Positions 56,931 through 64,000 of a DNA stretch of 64,000 nucleotides are shown piece by piece; the stretch's first letter is position 1, and the number at the start of each line of letters is the position of its first letter. Origin of the DNA: Laccaria trichodermophora (taxonomy: Eukaryota > Basidiomycota > Agaricomycetes > Agaricales > Hydnangiaceae); the NCBI GenBank assembly GCA_018417955.1, contig JACTVC010000049.1, positions 1 to 64,000 of the forward strand. Reading direction: 5' to 3'. The notes below the pieces were generated by a model. It saw only the letters and a list, made by a program, of their open reading frames with translations, was not told the origin of the DNA and made no database searches. The position numbers were made by a program, and so were the translations under genes.

Positions 56931-57539
56931 TCAAATCGGTACACAGTTTACAATGGCAATAACTAGTACTACGTAGCCTAAACTAAGCGCGCTATAAAAC
57001 AAGCTTTCACCAACTACGTAGCAAATCGTAAACACCCACAACAAGCCCTCATCGGACAGTAAAAGGGGTCCTGAGCTGTCCCCTTTTATGGTCCAATATA
57101 ATCCGTCCTCGAAAGACCACCAGCGGAATGTGTGACTACGGTCAAGGCGCTTCAAATCAGGCGTAGTTCCTGGATGCGCACCTCTGACGTAGCTGTGGAA
57201 GCAGGTGGTGATGAATGAGTGCTCAGGGATGAGTTGGTGAAGGATGGATGAAGTGGGTGGTGAGGAATGAGGTGGGATGTGATGGTGAGGGGGTCGTGAG
57301 GTGGTGAGGGGTGAGGTGGTGAGGGATGAGGTGGTGAGGGGTAAGGTGGTGAGGGATGAGGTGGCGAGGAATAAGGTGGTGAGGGTTAAGGTACTGATGT
57401 GTGAGGTGCTGACGTGTGAGGGTCCACCATCGGCGAAAAACATCAATGCTTTTCGAGCTACTGAGGGTCGAAATCGGCGAGGAGGCATTACAGCCAACAG
57501 ACTACGGCCGGCGCGAGTCAAGAATATCTCCTTGATCAA
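56931..57539 (-). CDS. 202-codon frame containing a minisatellite
   Basis: One open frame. The middle is a Thr/Ser/Leu repeat (LTTSSLTTSPLTTSR-type) encoded by the minisatellite at 57230-57430. The C-terminus is hydrophobic (YSALSLGYVVLVIAIVNCVP), like a membrane anchor. No family recognised. The frame may be open only because the repeat unit, mostly 15 bases, lacks stops. Confidence 0.25.
   Translation of the reverse strand: MIKEIFLTRAGRSLLAVMPPRRFRPSVARKALMFFADGGPSHVSTSHISTLTLTTLFLATSSLTTLPLTTSSLTTSPLTTSRPPHHHIPPHSSPPTSSILHQLIPEHSFITTCFHSYVRGAHPGTTPDLKRLDRSHTFRWWSFEDGLYWTIKGDSSGPLLLSDEGLLWVFTICYVVGESLFYSALSLGYVVLVIAIVNCVPI
57230..57430. repeat. Minisatellite, GGTGAGGGATGAGGT-like units
   Basis: About ten imperfect 15-base units of the form GTGAGGGRTRAGGTG; almost no C on the plus strand. 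Confidence 0.85.
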
Positions 57540-59089
57540 CGGATGGTTTGGTTGTTAGTACGTAGGCCCCTCATGGTGTAAGTGTATGCTCTGAACCATG
57601 CAGAAGTATCGAGTCTAGCAGATTGGAGCTTTCAGATGATGGCGGCGGGTAGAGGGGAGTAGTTCACGTCGTGATGAAGACGCAGGCCAATCTGAACATA
57701 CGCGTGTAACGCGATCAGAGGTTAAAGGATGATTTCCCTGACACAACCTCTGAGACCGTGAGCTCGCCGTAGTAGAGACCTGTGGTGAGAAGGGATAGGA
57801 ATGAGCGCCAAGGCTGAATGAGCAGCAGGGCAAGATAACGCCTCCGTCAACCTTGGAGTGCTGGTAATGAGATATCGCCCGAGCGAGTAATTTTCTACCT
57901 TTGTCAGAGGCGCCTCCATATTTCAGGTATACGGAATATGGAAGCACGGCCTGTTGACTTCATTATTTGGGTCGGGATCGGAAAAAACTGCTAGGATACA
58001 CACCACCGTAATATGACAAAGAGACGGATTTGGGTCTCTCCTGAGTGACTGTGGGGAGAGGCATCCCAGTAAGCGCCTTCGCATACATCTTTATCTGATG
58101 CAGCGTCAAGCCACCGAGAAAATCTTGATTATTAACGAACGTAGTGATTGGCGGTGGCATGAGATATCAAACCAGGGCTCTCAATCAGAAATGGTAATGC
58201 TCATACTCGTTGGTGTGGGCCGCCGCTGTGCGCGGCAAGTGTGAGTTCGCGAAGGAAAATAGTGAGGGGTCTTGTTCGAGAACTGTTTTCGAATGGTGCC
58301 AGAGTGGCGGGAGAAGTTAATATGGCAACAAGCACCCATTGAACAGACTTGAAAAAGCAGCAGAGAGCACAAACAACCTCCGACTCCGACTGTCACATAA
58401 AGTGAACGAAAAAAACGACAATAAAAGAAACGAATCGTCGTACCTCGGTCTCGTAACATATGTCTCATTCATTCAGCATGTGTAGTTTTGCGGACTGACC
58501 CCAAGAAGGACGGAGGTGAGGTGCCAGAAGGTTGAGCGAGTCCGTTAAATTTGCGGGAAATACCAGTTGCGAATTGAGATCTAGCGTCAGAGTCAACACC
58601 CGTTTTGGCATTGACCGGATCAAACAAGCGCCCAAGTTGTGCGTGGAAAAGTAGAAGGGAAAGATTTGGTAATTTGGTGATCGTTGGAGTTCTGTTCAGA
58701 AGGTCCATGAGCGTACAACAAGGATTGAAAAGAGAATAGGTGCCTTGTTTCCAATGTGCAATGAGCTGATCGTCATCCCCAGCTAAAAACCGTCCTCCGC
58801 CGATCACTCCGAAGCTCAAGCCCTCTTTGTAGAAATTTCGATTCGGAGTTGTCGTCACCCTTAGCCAAGGCATTCTGAATAGAAGGCCCAGGGAGGGATG
58901 TTACCTGTGAATAAGCCAACAATTTTTGAGTGAAATCACCTGATACGAGCGGCCAGCACTCCAGGACGCCGCGTAAGCGATAGTATGCACGATACACCTT
59001 TCCCTACCAGCTAATCGCTCTCCTCGAACTGCCCTCGCCGTTGGTATCCGGCTAATCCTGATCCTCGTCTGCTCTCGGGTAGCCGCCAG
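57540..59089. other. No gene called
   Basis: About 1.5 kb. Minus-strand pieces such as TFVNNQDFLGGLTLHQIKMY (about 58140-58080) with a nearby GTGGTG...CAACAG intron and LPYSVYLKYGGASDKG (about 57940), and a 134-codon frame at 58469-58873, may belong to small spliced genes. I could not assemble them. Confidence 0.3.
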
Positions 59090-59286
59090 AGCCTGAGATT
59101 GCCAACTTCCTGGCAAATTTGTGAAGCCTATGCAGAATAGTTAGCGACAACTCAAGAGCTTGATGCATGGAAAATCTACGGTAAATAGGAGATCTGAAGA
59201 ATGCGCGAACTGTGGAGAAGCGGTTCATAAGTCCACGCGATCGAGTTAGAAAACTCACTCAGAGTTCCAGGATCAATCCTCCTACA

Positions 59287-59518
59287 TCATCGTTTTTTGC
59301 ACGTTTTACGATGGCGAACCAGAAAGGATTGCGTCGCGAAGTTAGATCCGCAGCCCTCTGGCACGCATTGGTGGTTTTCCCTTCCATAATGCGAGTTGAT
59401 ATGATCTAATGAATGAATCAGTGGTCGCAAAATGGAGAATGCGCTAGGCGACATACTCTGGAGGTTGTGCTTCTCCGTAAAATCCTCCGGGCACAAATCG
59501 CAAGTAAATCGACCTGAA
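59287..59518 (-). pseudogene. C2H2 zinc-finger gene, paralogue B, 5'-truncated
   Basis: Only the finger region remains: GRFTCDLCPEDFTEKHNLQ, a GTATGT...TTAG intron, NHINSHYGRENHQCVPEGCG, FATQSFLVRHRKTCKKR and stop. The first exon is missing. Immediately upstream (from about 59519) the sequence changes to the 3' flank of paralogue C, marking the edge of a local tandem duplication. Confidence 0.7.
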
Positions 59519-59648
59519 CACTAAATATGGAAAATCTACGGTAGATAGCAGATCTGAAGAATGCACGAACTCTGGAGAAGCGGTTCATAAGTCTATGCGA
59601 TCGAGTTGGAAAACTCACCCACAGCGTACCAGGATCAATCCTGCTACA

Positions 59649-60189
59649 TCATCGCTTCTTACACGTTTTGCGATGGCGAACCAGAGAGGATGGCGTCGTG
59701 AAGCTAGATCCGCAGCCCTTTGGCACTGGGCAATGGTGATCTTTGTTTCCATGGTGTTTGGAATTGATATGGACTGGTGAATGGATCAGTGGTCGCAATC
59801 ATAGAGAGTGCGCTATGCGACGTACACTTGAGGTTGTGTTTTGCGGTGTAACTCGCTGTGCATAAAGTACAACAGAATCGGCCTGGATCAGTTTTCCTGC
59901 GTTTGTTGGAAGGTGCATCGAGTGATGAGTCGCCCCCGCCGATCACTTCGTTGTAGAGCGAGGCACGACCGGGTTCTCCGTCTATGAGCTCTGTGATTTG
60001 CCGAAAAGTATCCGGCGTATGGGCGGAACTGATTCCGTGGATCACTTCGTTGTAGAACCGGTAGGGATCGGGGTCTTCGTTCGGAAAGAGTTCGGAGGGG
60101 TGACGAGGGCAAAGTGTCAGGGGGTAAAGACACCCATCGCAATATGAAGGAGCGAGCAAAGACTCAGTAGGTGGCGCTTCGACTTGCAT
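59649..60189 (-). CDS. C2H2 zinc-finger protein, paralogue C
   Basis: Starts MQVEAPPTESLLAPSYCDGC with LYPLTLCPRHPSELFP. The middle is acidic with two FYNEVI/LYNEVI-type repeats. Then come RRKTDPGRFCCTLCTASYTA and KHNLK. A GTACGT...CCAG intron joins to HINSKHHGNKDHHCPVPKGC and SLVRHRKTCKKR. Finger 1 is C-x2-C-x12-H-x4-H. Finger 2 is C-x5-C-x12-H-x3-C, one residue longer than in paralogue A because of a 3-base insertion. Expected role is DNA or RNA binding in the nucleus, by family only. Confidence 0.7.
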
Positions 60190-62709
60190 GTCAATATCGC
60201 AGTGTTAGGCCATACGGGGGGGATAGTCGCTTCATTTGCGAGTCGTCTTTATGATTGGAGACTGAAGCAGCCCTATCCAACTATTAGCAAACTTGCGGGG
60301 TAATCAGCAACGAAATGAGGCTACTTACGACATCTCACGGAGATATGCACTTGGTCTGTTACGTATTTAATCAGAGATGAATCACTCACTAGGGATGTTG
60401 TTGTAAAGGTTGTAGAATGAGAAAGGTCCCGTTTCTTTGAAGTTTTAGGGCATATTCGGCCAATATTCGGCAGAAGGCCATTTGTCCAACACCATGTCCA
60501 TATACGCATTTGCTCCTCAAAATTTGAAGACTAGTATCTTTGTACTGGTTCAGTTCTTCCAAATGCGTCCACGTTTATGGAGGTACTTGCCTGTTGTTGA
60601 GGTGGCGCAAGGATCATGGGATAGATATACGGTTGTGAATTCCCATGATACTCACATATACATCACGATCCCACCCCTGGTCTTAACCAGAAATAAGTGT
60701 GTTGTAGAGTGAAAGGCGCCAGAATAACCGTTGAAAACCGTCGTGTGAGGTACCAATGAGTGCGCAGCAAGGAAGGATAAGTGGGTGCTCAGAAAATCAG
60801 AAAGTTGTGATCTCGGGACGGGTCAATTGATGGTGACTGCGATGACAAGGAATGTTATCAAGAGGACGAAAGAAGGGGAAATAGGTTGGTAAAGAGAATT
60901 AATGTCGCGGAGAGCAGACAATCTGTCTGAAGGGGCTTCGTCCCCTTCTCCAAAACAGGCTGGGTAACTTGGATGAATCTACCCAAAGCCGACGTACAGT
61001 TGACCTCAACGAAAAGTTGACGCCGTCAATTAATGATAAAGGGAGTGATAATCAAACCTTACAATCGGGAGTGCCTCGTCAGATAATGCATCCAATGTCT
61101 CGAATGAGCAGAAAAAAGATACGCATGAAAGCAACGTGAATGTGTCCGCGCATAGGCAAATGCTAGAGGAATTCCTAGGGTGATTTAATCGATTACTGGG
61201 AGGTCAAATTCCGTAAATCAAGAAGCGCCCAATCATACTGAAAGGGAATTATACCTGGCTTCTAATCCCCACGTCAAAATCTTCATTTTCGCCTTCATGG
61301 TCGACCCTAAGATTCAATCTCGCCCATTCGTCCTCGCCTGGTCACAAATCCTTCCTCGTCCTCCATTGCCACGAGATTAGGTATCTTCGATCATCCTTTA
61401 CCCCTCCACGCCGGAGTCGTTCTCGCGTCAGTGAACAGCTGTGTAGCTGAATGAAATTCCGCATATCAGTCCACTTGGCGGCGATAATGCGGGGTAGCCA
61501 GTTTCTAAAAACTCTGCCAGTATATCAGCTGACAAACGTTCGGCGTCCCGCGAAAAAACATCATCACACACCACATGAATGGTACGACTCTTCCTCATCT
61601 GACCTCTTCGCAGACGCCCGTCGTTCCCGCTTTGTTGCCTGCAAATCTGAAGTCTTGTTGCTATGTCCCAGAATTCCTTTCCCTGTCGTGGGCGGGTGAA
61701 GAAGTATGGGACAAAGTTTCGAAATAGTAATTCACCAGGTGTTGCAGTTCTAAGATTCAGTAACAATGTCAGGCTGATAGCTGATATTCAAGGAAGATTT
61801 CCCCTTCCATTCTTGAAGTCTCCCTTGAGACCGCCGACATAGAATCTGAAGTGGCATATTGGGGAATGCTTAGCGTGGTCGAGGTGAACGCGCGGTAGAT
61901 GTGTCACACGTTGTTTTGAGTTGTTGATTTCCCCTTGTGAGTTGCTAATTTTCTCTTCTAGCTGCCGATTCTTCCCAGCCCAGCGCAACGAATGCGTCTC
62001 TCGGAATCACAATGGCGTGTTTCCATGTGGTGATTGTGCCTTCTTGCATATACCCTATAGAACCTCCTTCCTATGCAACTCTTCACACACGGGGCCTAAC
62101 TTCGCATCCATGCAGCTCATCTTCAGCAACGCCGACACACAGCAGCACTAACAAGTGATGAACGCTGCTACACCCACGTTCATGCTGCGCCTCGGTTGAC
62201 CCAGAAACTCGCTACCCACTATCGTCATGACTCTCCGACACGCAAAACGACGACGAGAGTTTCAGACCAATCCTTTAGATATTAGTGGCACTAATACCTC
62301 CTTCCAAGATGCCGTTTGCTTATGATCAGTGTTATTCCGTTTATCTTCCATCGTCCACTACGCCTCGCTAATCTCAGCGTTCTAGCTTCTAGTATCCCCC
62401 TTTGCCATTTCCCGGTCTCGTCAGTCCCCTCACGACCGCCCATAGTGTCACCACTATCAACACGACCAAATGCAGGCTGTTCAGCACACCTGCACGAAAG
62501 GTGGATTAGCTCCAAATGGAGCCGGTCACAACCGAAGAGGGTGAGAGAGGTATAACCGACCAGGACCATCGGTCCGCGTCGAGCTACGGAATCAGAGAGG
62601 CCCGTAATCATGGACCCTGGCTAGATTTTGTTGGTCACCCTTCAGACCTTCGATCCAATCGACTAGTCATCATCATTTCCCTTATCGTACAGTGAGTGTC
62701 TCGACCCTT
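60190..62709. other. Upstream of paralogue C; unresolved sequence
   Basis: Mostly duplication copy 2 (to 62150). It includes the minus-strand RERRASAKRSDEEESY segment and a Lys/Glu-rich KNRQLEEKISNSQGEINN frame (about 61955). 62150-62709 has a 106-codon minus frame (62291-62611) with no domain. Confidence 0.3.
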
Positions 62710-63057
62710 TCAGACCCCCGCATTGAAATTTTGGACGTACCCAGGGGCGCATATGCGCATAGTGTATGTCCCCGCCCAATCCCCGCCAATCATGTCTTGC
62801 TGATTTGATGTTATGCAGCCTTTCAACGAGATTAGTCCTACAATTCCCATCTTGACCTCTAGTTTGGTGGAATTGTCACTTGTCTGCCCTTCTTCCTGTT
62901 TTCTCGATACCGTCATCCTCCTCCTTCGTATCCAAGTGTCGAGATACGACATTGGACCATAAAACTCTTGGCAGTGCAAACAAAGAATCCCTACGGTAGC
63001 TCTCGACTCGTCTAAACCAATAAACCCACCGCTCATCCATTTCGGTAAGTTTTGCAT
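62710..63057 (-). CDS. 116-residue hypothetical protein
   Basis: Open frame MQNLPKWMSGGFIGLDESRA, then GILCLHCQEFYGPMSYLDTW, then a basic RRRRMTVSRKQEEGQ. Codon use looks plausible, but there is no domain or supporting conservation. It lies 176 bases from the protease 3' end. Confidence 0.25.
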   Translation of the reverse strand: MQNLPKWMSGGFIGLDESRATVGILCLHCQEFYGPMSYLDTWIRRRRMTVSRKQEEGQTSDNSTKLEVKMGIVGLISLKGCITSNQQDMIGGDWAGTYTMRICAPGYVQNFNAGV

Positions 63058-63233
63058 TGTGAGTATGTTATTCGCAAAACTCCACTAATTACTTACGCTG
63101 AAATTCAAAGATAGAAGCGGAACTTGCGCGATGAACAAATACAGAGAAATTTTGTCCTAGAGTGGCATAGGTCTACTTCTCGTCCAATAACACAGAAAAG
63201 GTGGTCCATCCATAAATCAATCTCAGAGTGTCG

Positions 63234-64000
63234 TCAATAACTTAAAGTCAAGATAATGGCAGAAACCAAAATTATCGAAACCTTCAAGCAACGTCCAAGA
63301 TCTTGGACGTTTAACCGGGAAGCGCTGCTTTTAGGGGGTGCGACGGAAGAAGTTGCAGATGGCTTGACTGTAAATTGAGACACGGAACTTGTCGTCGGTG
63401 GTGTTGTCGTCGTTGGAAATATTGATACCTGCCGGACACTCTTCGTTGCAAAACCAACACCGACGGTGAGCGCACCGGCAGCCGATACATCCGCGAAAAA
63501 TTGTCTAAACAACGCATCGTAAGGCCCAGCATAAGGTGAAAGATCACAGATTGGACATACGTATAAACATTGCGCAAAAAGGGCGCGCCAACTTTGCCAA
63601 TCGTCGTTGCCCCGCCAGTGACGGCTCCGGTGCAACTGCCGTCGACCTGCTTTACGATCGTGTCGCGTTCATTAATCGTGAAGGGTGTACCGGCGAATGT
63701 GAGGGTAATTGGGAACTTGGACGAACACGGAAGCGACCAGAGCGTGCTTGAGATCGGTTTACTTCCTGGAATACCGGCGTAGAGCTGCGTGGCGGCGGCC
63801 GACGTAATTTGAATTCCGGTGTCTGTACGTGATTATTTAACAAGGCGCCCGTTGGTTTGTATTGGACGAGAAAAAGGATGCATCACGCACGATACATATC
63901 AACACTGGCTAGCATACCGGCCATAGTTTGGCTGACCCCATTTGAAATGTAGGTGAGATTATCAAAAGGAATGGACCATGAAATAGGACTGTTTGCGGGC
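63234..64000 (-). CDS. A1 aspartic protease, 3' part, probably GPI-anchored
   Basis: Pepsin-family endopeptidase, secreted or at the cell surface. The 5' end lies beyond the window. The visible exons give SPISWSIPFDNLTYISNGVS, an intron, then the second catalytic motif DTG (ADTGIQITSAATQLYAGIPG). WSLPCSSKFPITLTFAGTPF, INERDTIVKQVDGSCTGAV and IGKVGAPFLRNVYT follow: the C-terminal-lobe disulphide and the FLRNVY strand of the family. After a last intron come QFFADVSAAGALTVGVGFA, a Thr/Ser/Pro stalk and a hydrophobic end VSIILVSAIILTLSY suited to GPI attachment. The usual DTGTTL reads DTGIQI. Confidence 0.85.

Larger units (their letters stand above)
59090..62150. repeat. Segmental duplication, copy 2
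   Basis: Partner of 52115-55440, same order and orientation. Marks are GCCTGAGATTGCC (59092), GAAGCGGTTCATAAGTC (59217 and 59577), ATCACGATCCCACCCCTGG (60662), TGATTTAATCGATTACTG (61181), CCACTTGGCGGCG (61471), CTCATCTGACCTCTTCGC (61595) and TTGTTGATTTCC (61921). It contains an extra local tandem copy of about 357 bases (59168-59524 against 59525 onward). Confidence 0.75.

Noticed and set aside
1..64000. CRISPR arrays, bacterial operons, ribosome-binding sites, rRNA
   Set aside because: None seen; spliceosomal introns and TTAGGG telomere repeats show a eukaryotic chromosome.

Overview
The window is the end of a fungal chromosome, almost certainly from a mushroom-forming basidiomycete (Agaricomycetes). 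It opens with about 100 bases of CCCTAA telomere repeat. Genes carry many short introns (about 45-75 bases, GTRNGT donors, CTRAY-like branch sites). Several families are typical of the group: an FHA-RING protein, a Zn2Cys6 factor with an EKYVTRAEYDEL-like linker, a Ste6-type pheromone exporter, and CFEM and A1 aspartic-protease surface proteins. All splice models here were made by eye from splice signals and frame continuity. Exon edges, and 5' ends above all, are provisional. || Layout. 1-20 kb: a zinc-finger/coiled-coil gene that runs straight into the telomere (98-2319, -), a beta-carbonic anhydrase (2615-4372, +), a small spliced gene (about 6160-6585, -), a two-domain basidiomycete protein with a frame break (8839-9925, +), a CFEM protein (about 10795-11617, +), a MITE-like element, an intron-containing tRNA-Lys, a membrane-anchored basic protein with a 1-kb pyrimidine-rich intron (14146-16466, +) and a 984-residue Ser/Pro-rich protein (16636-19590, -). 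20-28 kb: repeat-rich DNA with a decayed tandem block, an acidic protein, a single-pass membrane protein whose last exon is duplicated, and a Tc1/mariner-type MITE. 28-41 kb is the housekeeping core: Ste6-like ABC exporter, cytochrome P450, a J-domain-like protein and acetyl-CoA synthetase. || 41-64 kb is again accessory DNA: inverted-repeat elements, a tRNA-Leu-like relic, a Zn2Cys6 factor (45788-47493, -), an FHA-RING gene with three disablements (50470-52110, +), three C2H2 zinc-finger paralogues inside a long direct duplication (about 52.1-55.4 kb and 59.1-62.1 kb), a minisatellite, and the 3' end of an A1 aspartic protease that leaves the window at the right edge. || I see no operon-like or biosynthetic cluster; the genes look functionally unrelated. 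The strongest observations concern chromosome-end biology: a gene whose stop codon is supplied by the telomere repeat, and gene decay plus segmental duplication further in. Most of the remaining sequence has no recognisable gene, and I have said so rather than name short frames.
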